A stretch of 60,204 nt of DNA from an uncultured Oribacterium sp. (lineage in GTDB: Bacteria > Bacillota > Clostridia > Lachnospirales > Lachnospiraceae): NCBI GenBank assembly GCA_934270345.1, contig CAKQPT010000015.1, positions 1 to 60,204 of the forward strand. Reading direction: 5' to 3'. Positions 35,264 through 43,754 of the stretch are shown piece by piece. The notes beneath the pieces were generated by a model. The model saw only the letters and a list, made by a program, of their open reading frames with translations, was not told where the DNA came from and did no database searches. A program made the position numbers and the translations under genes. Every line of letters begins with the position of its first letter. The first letter of the stretch is position 1.

Positions 35264-35911
35264 TTATTTTTTAACCTTGACCATCGAGTGACGAACCACC
35301 TGGCCCTTGTAGGTATAGCCCTTCATCAGGTCCTGGGTGATCGTATCCTCTTCGGCATCACTCTCGGTATCCGTCATCACGGCGTTGTGCAGGTTCGGAT
35401 CGAACTTCTCGCCCTCCGCCGGAATGGCCTTTACATCGAGGTCCTCAAACATCTTCTCAAGCTGCTTATAGATGCCGCGTACGCCCTTCGTAAAGGCGTC
35501 GTCCTCATCCTCCGGATCGACGGTACCGAGCGCACGCTCGAAATTATCGACCACCGGAAGCAGCTTCTCGATGACCTCTCGTGCACCGAAATCGAAGTTC
35601 TGTGACTTCTCCTTCTCGGTCCGCTTACGGTAATTATCAAACTCGGCATAGAGGCGGATGTACTTATCCTTCTGCTCTGCCAGCGCGTCCTCATACTTCT
35701 TTTTCAGCTTTTCAGTTTCTGCATCCGAAGCTTCCGCTGGCGCACTCTGCTCAGCATTCTCTGCCTCTTCGGCATCCTTCGCATCGCTTTCCTTCGTTTC
35801 CGTATCCTTCACAGTATCTGCTGCCGGAGCTTCCTGCTCCGCCGTCTTTCCTGCATTTGTCTCCTCGGTGCCCTGCTCCTCGGAAGACTTCTTTAACTCT
35901 TCGTCTATCAA
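35264..35911 (-). CDS. grpE: Nucleotide exchange factor GrpE
   Basis: Releases ADP from DnaK. 215 residues, with a Glu/Ala-rich disordered first ~75 residues, a long coiled coil (KLKKKYEDALAEQKDKYIRLYAEFDNYRKRTEKEK) and the C-terminal beta domain with GVRGIYKQLEKMFEDLDVKAIPAEGEKFDPNLHNAV. The start codon is TTG at 35909-35911, with AGGAGG at ideal spacing. There is no ATG nearby in frame, so TTG is well supported. Second gene of the heat-shock operon. Confidence 0.96.
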   Translation of the reverse strand: MIDEELKKSSEEQGTEETNAGKTAEQEAPAADTVKDTETKESDAKDAEEAENAEQSAPAEASDAETEKLKKKYEDALAEQKDKYIRLYAEFDNYRKRTEKEKSQNFDFGAREVIEKLLPVVDNFERALGTVDPEDEDDAFTKGVRGIYKQLEKMFEDLDVKAIPAEGEKFDPNLHNAVMTDTESDAEEDTITQDLMKGYTYKGQVVRHSMVKVKK

Positions 35912-35964
35912 GATAACCTCCTATCACATCCTGTCCGGATGTTCCGTTCATTCTCTGTACATCT

Positions 35965-37002
35965 CTATGACCGAAATGCCTGATCCATCTCTCCCTGAAT
36001 CTTCGAGAGGACCTCCAGCACTTTTTCGTAATCCATGCGTTTCGGTCCGATGACACCGATCGTTCCTCGAAGCCCGTTACCGAGCTCGTAATTTGCGGTG
36101 ACCACGGAGCAGTCCGCCATGTTTTCCATCGGCGATTCACTGCCGATGTATACCTGAATCTGATTTTTCTTTTCCGGCTCGTTTCCCTGCACCTCATGGA
36201 CCAGCTCGGCGAGCTCATCCTTCGATTCGAAGGCATTGATAAGGCGGGAAGCATTGTCCGACTCCGTGAGCTCCGGATACTTGAAAATATTCGTAGCACC
36301 GGACGTATAGATGCGTGCATCCCCGGATCGGATATCCAGTATGTTGATGATCGCCTGAAGGATCGCACCCACTGCATCCTTATGCTGTGTCCGGGCGAGG
36401 ATCTGTCCGATCCGTCCCTCGGTGATTTCTTCACCACTCAGGCCATCCAGTGTATCGTTCAGGAGCATGTTGATACTCAGCATACGGTTAAAGTCCAGCT
36501 CATCCTGTCCGCTCAGCAGCACCGTCGCGGTTCGAACGATGTTACCCTGCATCATGATGACGAGAAGCACTCTTCTCGCATCCACGATCGACGTCTGGAT
36601 GAACTTGATCTTATTCGTATGGATCGACGGCTCGGTGACCACCGCAGCGTAGTTGGTATCCTGCGCCAGGTTCTTTACGAGCTGCTTCAGGGTCGTCTCC
36701 AGCTTATCGACCTTCTCGAACATCTCCGTCTTCACATCATCGATTTCATGCTGATGATGCTCCATCAGCTGATCGACATAGAAGCGGTATCCCTTATCAC
36801 TCGGGATACGACCGGCGGAGGTATGCGGCTGCATGATGTAGCCCATTTCCTCGAGGTCGCTCATCTCGTTACGGATCGTAGCAGAACTAAGGCTGAGTCC
36901 GGAATACTTGCTGATCGTACGCGAGCCGACCGGTTCACCGGTCTCCAGATAGTTTTTAATAATCGTTGTAAGGATAACCACCTTACGCTGATCCAGCTCC
37001 AT
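35965..37002 (-). CDS. hrcA: Heat-inducible transcription repressor HrcA
   Basis: Represses class I heat-shock genes by binding CIRCE, and its folding depends on GroEL. The 345-residue protein has the N-terminal winged helix (MELDQRKVVILTTIIKNYLETGEPVGSRTISKYSGLSLSSATIRNEMSDLEEMGYI) and the C-terminal GAF-like domain. The ATG at 37002 is chosen over one ten codons upstream because AGGAGG stands eight bases ahead of it. A perfect CIRCE lies 24 bases upstream, so the operon is autoregulated. Confidence 0.98.
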   Translation of the reverse strand: MELDQRKVVILTTIIKNYLETGEPVGSRTISKYSGLSLSSATIRNEMSDLEEMGYIMQPHTSAGRIPSDKGYRFYVDQLMEHHQHEIDDVKTEMFEKVDKLETTLKQLVKNLAQDTNYAAVVTEPSIHTNKIKFIQTSIVDARRVLLVIMMQGNIVRTATVLLSGQDELDFNRMLSINMLLNDTLDGLSGEEITEGRIGQILARTQHKDAVGAILQAIINILDIRSGDARIYTSGATNIFKYPELTESDNASRLINAFESKDELAELVHEVQGNEPEKKNQIQVYIGSESPMENMADCSVVTANYELGNGLRGTIGVIGPKRMDYEKVLEVLSKIQGEMDQAFRS

Positions 37003-37025
37003 CTCTGCCACCTCCTCTTCACCTG

Positions 37026-37052
37026 TTAGCACTCGAAATATCGGAGTGCTAA
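37026..37052. promoter_or_regulatory. CIRCE operator of the hrcA operon
   Basis: TTAGCACTC-N9-GAGTGCTAA with no mismatch to the consensus, located at the expected transcription start. HrcA encoded directly downstream is the binding protein. Confidence 0.98.
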
Positions 37053-37064
37053 CATCTATTTGCT

Positions 37065-37092
37065 ATATTACTCGATTTTGGAATGATGTCAA
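37065..37092 (-). promoter_or_regulatory. hrcA operon promoter
   Basis: Consensus TTGACA (37087-37092) and TAATAT (37065-37070) with a 16-bp spacer on the minus strand. The CIRCE begins 12 bases downstream of the -10. Confidence 0.75.
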
Positions 37093-37114
37093 GGATTAGC
37101 CTCGATGAATTTGT

Positions 37115-37171
37115 GAAAAAATCGTGAAGAAAGGGAGCCGACCGCTATGGCCAGCTCCCCTTCTTTACGAT
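37115..37171 (-). terminator. Terminator after the first 3D-domain gene
   Basis: ATCGTGAAGAAAGGGAGC (from 37121) pairs with GCTCCCCTTCTTTACGAT (to 37171) with two mismatches, followed by six T residues on the minus strand. Confidence 0.8.
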
Positions 37172-37206
37172 ATTCTGTTTTTTTAATCCCGTCGAATCGA
37201 GGGCGC

Positions 37207-37785
37207 TTACGGAAGGATGTATACGTCGGCATACGCAAGTATGTTTCGCGCTTCCGCATGGGTGTTATAAAACACATCGATGTGTGCGCCACGTACTCCA
37301 CCGCCACAGTCCTCTGCGACGTACTCATGGCCGTTGATCAGAAGATGCGTGCCATATGGAATCACGCGTGGGTCGACTGCAACCGTCCTGCCGGCGGTCG
37401 CACGTGCGCCGGTCGCGGTACGTGTACCATAGCCCTCGGAGCATCTGGCGCACGGGCAGTAGCCTGTCAGCTTGAAGCGTCCCAGCGGCGTCGCCTGCCG
37501 TCCATCGATCGTCACCGTCTGTCCCGACGACGGTGTCGCCTGCTGCTTCTGCTTCGCCTCTTCTACGGCCTGTGCAGCATACGTTTCCTGTACGGTGGTG
37601 AAGTGTGGGTTGGTGCTGGTATTGAAGAAAAGTACATTGCCCAGGCTCTGAGATGCATAAACGCCGGAGCTTGCGCTCTCATCTGCATACGTGCGCATAG
37701 ACATCGCCATCGTAAGAATCATCAGTACGATGAGCATCGTCATCTTAGCGATCATACCTCTCTGCTTCTGTAGATTTAAACTCAA
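37207..37785 (-). CDS. Secreted 3D-domain protein
   Basis: 192-residue exported protein. A positively charged start and hydrophobic stretch (about residues 12-33) ending in AYADE-like AxA context looks like a signal peptide. After an Ala/Gln/Thr-rich linker, the last ~95 residues form a 3D domain named after its three aspartates: GRFKLTGYCPCARCSEGYG, AVDPRVIPYGTHLLING and the acidic residues in AEDCGGGVRGAHIDVFYNTHAEA. The fold is shared with lytic transglycosylase MltA and with stationary-phase YocH and YuiC. It probably acts on peptidoglycan. A second 3D-domain gene lies upstream on the same strand. Confidence 0.85.
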   Translation of the reverse strand: MSLNLQKQRGMIAKMTMLIVLMILTMAMSMRTYADESASSGVYASQSLGNVLFFNTSTNPHFTTVQETYAAQAVEEAKQKQQATPSSGQTVTIDGRQATPLGRFKLTGYCPCARCSEGYGTRTATGARATAGRTVAVDPRVIPYGTHLLINGHEYVAEDCGGGVRGAHIDVFYNTHAEARNILAYADVYILP

Positions 37786-38228
37786 AATAACCTCCTGTGT
37801 GTGCGCCGGTGTCTCTAACTTCTCTTTCAGATTTTTCTCACATGAACCGGCATGAACGAAGAGCTCCGGATCGGAGCGAGCTCAACGCACGAAAGTATAC
37901 GGACAAATTTGAAAAATTGTCAAGCCCCTCATCTATCGGTCATACGCTTATGTGCGTATAGCAGTGCATTATTTCATCGGAGAGTTGAGTGTGTGATTAT
38001 AAAAAGTTTATAAGATCGTAAGAATTAAAAAAGTGAAAAATCACGCATTTGTGCGTGATTTTTCACTTTTTTGAAGTCTTTATTCTGCTGCTTTTTCGCC
38101 TTCTGCGTCCTCTTCAAGACCGAAATAAACGGATGAAAACACACCCTGTTCCGGCTTGCTCCGGTGACTGTATCAGGACGAATCTCAGCGCCTGTTCCGT
38201 GCATCCGAAAGGTAATCTATGTACCGTT
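37786..38228. other. 443-base spacer with a coding remnant
   Basis: This gap between the two 3D-domain genes holds a 21-bp-stem terminator (38027-38072) and, just upstream of it on the minus strand, a short open frame at 38080-38172. That frame encodes about 30 residues ending SSVYFGLEEDAEGEKAAE before TAA, coding-like in composition but without a credible start or ribosome site, so it may be the tail of a lost gene. The part 37786-38026 shows only AT-rich promoter-like sequence for the downstream gene and a few short dyads. Confidence 0.4.
38027..38072. terminator. 21-bp perfect stem terminator
   Basis: Arms 38027-38047 and 38052-38072 are exact complements with a TTTG loop. Each strand ends in a six-T run, so it is bidirectional. 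It ends the transcript of the second 3D-domain gene. Confidence 0.88.
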
Positions 38229-39053
38229 TCAGCTCTTCGGAACGGCCGCGAAAACCTCTGCGAAACGGTGTCCGAGGGCGGTCACACCGAAGGCTTCTTC
38301 GTAGCTGTTGTAGTAGATATCAATCAGGTTTCCCTTCACGGCACTGCCGATATCCTCGACCGTATACACCGTATGATTGATGAAAACCTTCGTCCCCATC
38401 GGCAGGATGGTCGTATCCGCCGCGATCGTATGATCCGCCTTCGGCCAGGTGCCGGAATTGGTTTTTCCGTTTCCGTAGTAGCCGGTGATCTGGAAGATGC
38501 CGAGGGAGCTGCCCTTCGTATACTTCGTGGACTCCTCGGTCACGACGGCCCCGATCGGTGTTTCGCCTGTGCGCGTACCGACGCTCGCTGCCGCTTCCTC
38601 CTGTGCGATCTGTGTCGCCAGGGCCGCCGCCTCTGCCTGCTCTGCCGCCAGTTTCTCCTGCAGTGCTGTGGACGGATCCGTCGCGCTGCCCGTCGCTGCC
38701 GTCGTCGCGATCGCGCTTCCTGAAGAAGCATTCGCAACCGGTGCCGGGCTCTCTGCAGATGATGCTGTCCCTGTCGTCACGGTCGTGCTCTCCGCAGCCG
38801 CAGCCGGCGTGGTGGTACTTTTTCCCTTGCGTCCGCTTCGCGCGGTCACCAGAACCGGCCTTTCTGCACCATCTGTCGTCGCTGTATCCTGTGGGGTCAT
38901 CGTGCCTGTGTAATACGTCGACTGACTCAGCTCACTGATGGAAACGCCATCCACCCATGCCGGACCGACCTGCGCCGCCGCCCATGCAGGCATCGCAAAG
39001 CAGGTGGCGAGGCAGATGGTCAGAAGCGTCCTCCACATATGATTCTTTTTCAT
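38229..39053 (-). CDS. Secreted 3D-domain protein with Ala/Thr-rich linker
   Basis: 274-residue exported protein with a clear signal peptide (MKKN, hydrophobic core to about residue 22, AWA-A cleavage context). A linker of roughly 130 residues is dominated by Ala, Thr and Ser with short coiled-coil potential (LAAEQAEAAALATQIAQEEAAA), and a C-terminal 3D domain (SLGIFQITGYYGNGK, AADTTILPMGTKVFIN, VEDIGSAVKGNLIDIYYNSYEEA) follows. It is a paralogue of the next gene downstream but has a longer linker and a Cys-free 3D domain. AGGAGG precedes the ATG. Likely a cell-wall-associated hydrolase. Confidence 0.83.
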   Translation of the reverse strand: MKKNHMWRTLLTICLATCFAMPAWAAAQVGPAWVDGVSISELSQSTYYTGTMTPQDTATTDGAERPVLVTARSGRKGKSTTTPAAAAESTTVTTGTASSAESPAPVANASSGSAIATTAATGSATDPSTALQEKLAAEQAEAAALATQIAQEEAAASVGTRTGETPIGAVVTEESTKYTKGSSLGIFQITGYYGNGKTNSGTWPKADHTIAADTTILPMGTKVFINHTVYTVEDIGSAVKGNLIDIYYNSYEEAFGVTALGHRFAEVFAAVPKS

Positions 39054-39240
39054 CCTTTTCCTCCTGAAAATAAGGGAGTCGGGTGCACTTCGCCGGCAAA
39101 ATCTGCGGTTTTTCCGCCGGAAATCACCACTTTGTGCACGTTTACTATATGAACCATAATACAGATCTGAAAAACCGTCAACTTACGTTTTTCTGTCGCG
39201 CATCCTGTGTCGGTGACTGTTCAGGCGGGCCCCCTAAGCT

Positions 39241-40257
39241 TTACGTGGTGAGCAGCAGCTCGACGGCCATCTGGTCCGTCAGATTCCCACTCTTGATGGC
39301 TTCATCATATTCATAGAAGCGTCGGATATAGTCCTCGATGCCATGGCGCGAGTACTGCCGCGCCTGATCCGTGAGCTTCCGGTAGATCCACGGACTCACA
39401 CCGACATACGCCGCCGCTTCCTGGGCGCTCATATCCCTGTCCATCGCCTCACGTGCGAGCAGCAGCTGATTGAAGTTCCGGCGCATGAGATGCAAAAGAC
39501 GCATCGGTGCCTCCTGCAGCGTCAGCAGATCCCGGTAGTACTGAAGTGCCTTCTTCGTATGCCCGAGTCCCATCTCAGACACCATGTCAAACACACGATC
39601 CTCGACATTCTGCGAGCAGATCGCCTCGACATCCCGGTCCTCGATGACGTCCCGCACGCCAGTATAGGCGATCAGCTTCTCCATCTCCGAAGCGATGTTA
39701 TCCATGCTGGTGCCGGTCTTATCGAGGAAAAGCTCCATCGTCGAATTTCGGATCTTCTTCCCCGCCATCGTAAGATACCGCGCCGCCCAGCGACTGAGCT
39801 GTGCGCGGTCCTGCTCCCCGAGCTCACAGGCGAAGCCGTTCTTCTGCACGAGCTTATAGAGCTTACTGCGCTTATCGATCTCACCCTCGATGAACATGAG
39901 ATGCGCCGTATCCGGATAGTGCCCACTATCCTCGAGATAGTGCAGCAGCTTCTCCGGTGCCGGCTTCTTAAACCACTCACTGCCGCTGATGATCACGAGC
40001 CGCCCCGTGTTCTCTCCGAAGGTAAACGGAATCGTATTCAGAAGATCGATCAGCTCCTGCACATCCGGTGCACCATCATAAAACGTATAGGCCATCCCCT
40101 CCTCGCCGCCGAAGGCCGCACGGAACTGCTTCTTATAAGAAAGCTTCAGGTACTCCTCCGAACCGTAGAGCAGGTAGCAGGGCCGAAAGCGAAGCGCCTT
40201 CAGATCCTCATTCAGTGCCAGATATTCCGTTTTCGACTCTTTCTTTCCGTACGCCAT
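39241..40257 (-). CDS. holA: DNA polymerase III delta subunit
   Basis: Clamp-loader subunit that opens the beta clamp. The 338-residue protein shows the delta layout: an N-terminal AAA-like domain (CYLLYGSEEYLKLSYKKQFRAAF; no functional P-loop), SEWFKKPAPEKLLHYLEDSG, a middle lid and the C-terminal collar domain (KKALQYYRDLLTLQEAPMRLLHLMRRNFNQLLLAREA). Its promoter seems to overlap the putP terminator region, where an extended -10 (TGCTATAAT) occurs. In Firmicutes holA usually follows comEC, but here comEC is 7 kb away. Confidence 0.93.
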   Translation of the reverse strand: MAYGKKESKTEYLALNEDLKALRFRPCYLLYGSEEYLKLSYKKQFRAAFGGEEGMAYTFYDGAPDVQELIDLLNTIPFTFGENTGRLVIISGSEWFKKPAPEKLLHYLEDSGHYPDTAHLMFIEGEIDKRSKLYKLVQKNGFACELGEQDRAQLSRWAARYLTMAGKKIRNSTMELFLDKTGTSMDNIASEMEKLIAYTGVRDVIEDRDVEAICSQNVEDRVFDMVSEMGLGHTKKALQYYRDLLTLQEAPMRLLHLMRRNFNQLLLAREAMDRDMSAQEAAAYVGVSPWIYRKLTDQARQYSRHGIEDYIRRFYEYDEAIKSGNLTDQMAVELLLTT

Positions 40258-40280
40258 CGTTCCTTTTCTCTTCCTATATG

Positions 40281-40389
40281 GAGGCCAATGCCTCCTTCGT
40301 CACATCATCGTGTCCCGTTGCATTTTCCGAAAACAAAACAAGGCCAATGCCTCGCGTGCCACCATTATAGCACGACAGAAGCATTGGCC
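40281..40389 (-). other. putP-holA spacer: repeated GAGGCATTGGCC and a hairpin around a -10
   Basis: The 12-mer GAGGCATTGGCC (minus strand) occurs at 40283-40294 and 40342-40353. An inverted copy GGCCAATGC at 40381-40389 pairs with the middle copy, enclosing about 30 bases. That enclosed stretch contains the extended -10 TGCTATAAT (40364-40369), and the right stem is followed by TTGTTTTGTTTT. So the putP terminator and the holA promoter are interleaved. The first copy can also fold alone (GAGGC-CAAT-GCCTC). Confidence 0.55.
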
Positions 40390-40414
40390 CAGTCTCAATT
40401 TATGGAATACTGTA

Positions 40415-41956
40415 TCAGCGATTCCGGATGCGCTTCTGAACCTCATCATAGTCCGCGGTCACCTCCGCATTCGGTGCCGGCGTCGCGAGGCTCACGAGGA
40501 TGTTCACGAGAATCGCCACGAGGAAGGCAGGAAGCAGCTCATAGATGTTCCAGAGACCGCCCAGCGGACGGATGCTGTACTTCCAGAAGAAGACCATGAT
40601 GCCACCCGCAATCATACCGGCGGTCGCACCATACTTGTTGGAGCGTCTCCAGAAGAGCGCGAGGAGAACGACCGGTCCGAAGGAAGCACCGAAGCCTGCC
40701 CATGCGAAGGATACGATCTGGAAAACCGAGCTGTCCGGATTCCATGCGATACCGATGGAAAGGCCGGCGATCATCAGGAGGCAGACACGCGCCACGTACA
40801 GAAGCTGCTTCTCATCGAGATGAATGTGCAGCACATCGGTCAGAATATCGTTTGCGATGGAGCTCGACGCTGCAAGCAGCTGTGAATCCGCGGTCGACAT
40901 GGTCGATGCCAGAATACCGGACAGGACGACACCGGCGATCAGTGCCGGCAGGAGGCCATGGGTTGCAAGCAGCTTCGCGATCTCGACGATGATGGTCTCC
41001 GACTGGTTGCCGCCGAGACTCGGGATCGCGCCGGCCGCCGTCATACCGAGGCCGACGATACCGATAAAGATCGCCACGCTCATCGAGATCACCACCCATA
41101 CGGAAGCGATCCGTCTCGAGAGCTTCAGCTTCTTATCATCGCCGATCGCCATGAAACGAAGCAGGATATGCGGCATACCGAAGTAGCCGAGGCCCCATGC
41201 CAGGGTCGAAACGATGGTGATGAGACTGTATGGGCTGGAGGTCCCGCTCGTCGGATCATACACCAGCAGCATATCGAGGTAGCCACTGAGACCGGATGCA
41301 TTCTGAAGAACGGCCGCGAAACCACCCGCTCTGTGCACACCGAAGACGAGGACGATCAGAAGTGCGAGCGACATGACGATACTCTGGATGAAGTCCGTAG
41401 TTGACGCCGCGAGGAATCCGCCGAGAGAAGTGTAGCCGACGATAACGAAGGCACTTGCGATCATCGCCACATGATAATCCGCACCAAAGAGACTGCCGAA
41501 GAGCTTACCGCAGGCAGCAAAGCCGGACGCCGTATACGGGATAAAGAAAATAACGATCACCACCGCCGCAATCAGGGTCAGGATCTTCTTCCGGTCATTA
41601 TAACGGTTTGAGAAAAACTCCGGAATCGTGATGGAGTCATTGACCTCGGTATAGATACGGATACGCTTCGCAACGACGAGCCAGTTGATATAGGTACCGA
41701 GTGCGAGACCGATGGCGGTCCAGCCCGGATCCGAGATGCCGCTGAGATACGCGAGGCCCGGAAGGCCCATAAGCAGCCAGGAGGACATATCCGACGCCTC
41801 TGCCGACATCGCCGTCACAAAGGGGCCCAGGGAACGACCGCCCAGGAAAAAGTCTCCCGCCGTCGCATTCTTATCGGACACCTTGAATCCGATGAAGAGC
41901 ATGCCGACCAGGTACAGGACCATGGCTACCATCATTCCGATCTGTGCTACTGTCAT
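40415..41956 (-). CDS. putP: Sodium/proline symporter
   Basis: Solute:sodium symporter family, 513 residues, about thirteen membrane segments. The start through GFKVSDKNATAGDFFLGGRSLGPFVTAMSAEASDMSSWLLMGLPGLAYLSG is diagnostic of PutP, including the Na+-site residues around SAEASDMS, and GLGYFGMPHILLRFMAI is the second family signature. It imports proline with Na+ for nutrition or osmoprotection. GAGAGG precedes the ATG, with a good promoter in the divergent spacer to hemW. The last ~60 residues carry the final membrane helix and a charged tail. Confidence 0.95.
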   Translation of the reverse strand: MTVAQIGMMVAMVLYLVGMLFIGFKVSDKNATAGDFFLGGRSLGPFVTAMSAEASDMSSWLLMGLPGLAYLSGISDPGWTAIGLALGTYINWLVVAKRIRIYTEVNDSITIPEFFSNRYNDRKKILTLIAAVVIVIFFIPYTASGFAACGKLFGSLFGADYHVAMIASAFVIVGYTSLGGFLAASTTDFIQSIVMSLALLIVLVFGVHRAGGFAAVLQNASGLSGYLDMLLVYDPTSGTSSPYSLITIVSTLAWGLGYFGMPHILLRFMAIGDDKKLKLSRRIASVWVVISMSVAIFIGIVGLGMTAAGAIPSLGGNQSETIIVEIAKLLATHGLLPALIAGVVLSGILASTMSTADSQLLAASSSIANDILTDVLHIHLDEKQLLYVARVCLLMIAGLSIGIAWNPDSSVFQIVSFAWAGFGASFGPVVLLALFWRRSNKYGATAGMIAGGIMVFFWKYSIRPLGGLWNIYELLPAFLVAILVNILVSLATPAPNAEVTADYDEVQKRIRNR

Positions 41957-42297
41957 CTTTTTTACCTCTCTTTAATACAGGAAGTCCGCCATTCTTTTCC
42001 GAGGCAACGCATGAAAGCGTGCAAAGGCCACGTTCTCCCAACAAAAAATATGTGTATGATAATACCCCTTCGAAGGAAAGATTGCAAGGAGAATGAGACG
42101 CACATCTCCATGTCTTTTTTGTATAGCTGGCATGCGTCCCGAATGTTCGGTAGCCGGCATCACCTTCTCACCATTCCGACGCGGTTTTCGGCGCTGTCCG
42201 CCGGCGTTCTTCGCAGCATATCGGTCTTTCGGCCCTGTGAATTGCAGAAATCCGGGGCTTATGCTACATTATTCTCTAGATTTTTCAGGAGAAAACC
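41957..42297. promoter_or_regulatory. Divergent putP/hemW spacer with two promoters
   Basis: For putP (minus) TTGCAA at 42082-42087 and TATTAT at 42059-42064 are 17 bp apart. For hemW (plus) TTGCAG at 42242-42247 and TACATT at 42265-42270 are 17 bp apart with a TGC extension. The ~150 bases between show no convincing gene. An open frame reading into hemW from 42011 has no ribosome site and an Arg/Ser-rich product. Confidence 0.6.
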
Positions 42298-43488
42298 ATG
42301 CTGGACAACACAATCATCGATTCAAACGACCATCAGCAGCTCGAGCTGTACATCCACATCCCATTCTGCGCACGGAAGTGCAATTACTGTGACTTCCTCT
42401 CCTTTCCGATGAAAGAAACGGAGCACGGCCCCTACATCGATCAGCTCTGTGCAGAGATCCGGGAAAGCGCCGCGCTGGCGACGAACTACGAGATCTCGAC
42501 GATCTTCATCGGTGGCGGTACCCCGTCGCTGCTGGATCCGAAGTACATCTCCCGCATCATGTACTACATCCGCCGCTTCTATACCGTTCGCCCGAACGCC
42601 GAGATCACCATCGAGTGCAACCCGGCCTCGACCATCGCCTATAAGTTTGCGGCCTACCGCGACGCCGGCATCAACCGCCTCTCCATCGGCCTCCAGTCGG
42701 CAAACAACGATGAGCTCCGTACCCTCGGTCGTCTTCACCTCTTCGAGGACTTCCTGAAGTGCTATCAAAGCGCACGGATGGAGGGCTTCCGGAACATCAA
42801 CATCGACCTCATCGACGAGATCCCGGGGCAGACCGAGAAGTCCTGGCGCGAGACCCTCCGCCATGTGCTCATGCTGAAGCCGGAGCATGTCTCGATCTAT
42901 AACCTCATCGTCGAGGACGGGACGCCGTTTCGGGCAATGCAGGAGGCCGGTACGCTGGCACTTCCATCTGAGGATACGCAGGCCGCCATCGACGCGCTGA
43001 CCCGCGAGATGACGGAGCGCTACGGCTACCAGCGCTACGAGGTCTCGAACTATGCAAAGCCGGGCTACGAATGCCGGCATAACTACGGTTACTGGTCCGG
43101 TATCCCCTACCTCGGCTTCGGTCTCGGTGCAGCTTCCTGCTTCCGGGGCGAACGCTGGAGCAATCTCCGAAGCTTTCCACAGTACCTCGCACTCGACATG
43201 GCTTCAGAACTTCGGCAGGGCTGCCCGACACTGCATGTCGAGCACGAGAAGCAGAGCGTACAGGCGCAGATGGAGGAGTTCATGTTTCTCGGACTTCGCC
43301 GTACCGCCGGCATCTCCGAAGTCGAATTCAAGACCCGCTTTCAGATCGACATCCATTCCGTCTTCGGCGAGCAGCTGCAGCGCTACACCGACGAAGGTCT
43401 TCTGATCCACGAAGGCTACCGCTATCGCTTTTCCGAGCGCGGCATGGATGTTTCGAATTTCATTCTCAGCGACTTTCTGCTGGACTGA
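42298..43488 (+). CDS. hemW: Radical SAM heme chaperone HemW
   Basis: HemN-like radical SAM protein now understood as a heme-binding chaperone rather than a coproporphyrinogen oxidase. 396 residues. The cluster motif is C24-x3-C28-x2-C31 in IPFCARKCNYCDFLSFP, the fourth residue after the motif being Phe as in HemW. GGGTPSLL near residue 73 is the SAM-binding stretch, and the HemN C-terminal domain follows. The usual DLMYGLPGQT loop reads IDLIDEIPGQT here, a noticeable local change. AGGAGA precedes the ATG. It is one of few plus-strand genes and is followed by a large inverted repeat. Confidence 0.93.
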   Translation: MLDNTIIDSNDHQQLELYIHIPFCARKCNYCDFLSFPMKETEHGPYIDQLCAEIRESAALATNYEISTIFIGGGTPSLLDPKYISRIMYYIRRFYTVRPNAEITIECNPASTIAYKFAAYRDAGINRLSIGLQSANNDELRTLGRLHLFEDFLKCYQSARMEGFRNINIDLIDEIPGQTEKSWRETLRHVLMLKPEHVSIYNLIVEDGTPFRAMQEAGTLALPSEDTQAAIDALTREMTERYGYQRYEVSNYAKPGYECRHNYGYWSGIPYLGFGLGAASCFRGERWSNLRSFPQYLALDMASELRQGCPTLHVEHEKQSVQAQMEEFMFLGLRRTAGISEVEFKTRFQIDIHSVFGEQLQRYTDEGLLIHEGYRYRFSERGMDVSNFILSDFLLD

Positions 43489-43493
43489 AGAAT

Positions 43494-43706
43494 CGGAGGG
43501 CTGTCTCCGAAAACCTGGTCGCTTGCGGCGGAAAAAACTAGAATCGGACCTTTAAGAGGCAGTAAGCCCTCTGCAATCGACGGAGTTCCCTTGATGGGAA
43601 CTCCGCGTTGCAGAGGGTGCTTAGGAAAAATGTCTAACTGCCTCTAAAAGGTCCGATTCTGTTTTTTCACGTCCTCAGCTTAAAGGTTTCCGGAGACAGT
43701 CCTCCG
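43494..43706. mobile_element. 213-bp nested inverted repeat, MITE-like
   Basis: Outer arms of 23 bases (43494-43516 and 43684-43706; CGGAGGGCTGTCTCCG left end) pair with two mismatches. A second pair of arms (43531-43563 and 43637-43668, ending in TTTTTTC) pairs over about 30 bases with few mismatches, then 43564-43576 with 43610-43622, and an apical exact 10-bp hairpin 43581-43590/43596-43605. The whole element folds into one long rod and has no coding capacity. It lies between convergent hemW and ilvE, and its second stem plus T-run would act as hemW terminator. No clear target duplication is visible. Confidence 0.6.
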
Positions 43707-43754
43707 GTTTCCTTTTTACTGACTTCCAGTTAATTATTTCAGTGGTGTCCGCAA

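Noticed and set aside
37026..37052. CIRCE as a novel operator
   Set aside because: It is the well-known HrcA site with a perfect consensus, so it is listed as a feature only.
42011..42412. 133-codon plus-strand frame overlapping the hemW start
   Set aside because: No ribosome site, Arg/Ser-rich product, and it ends inside hemW in a different frame. The region instead holds two promoters.
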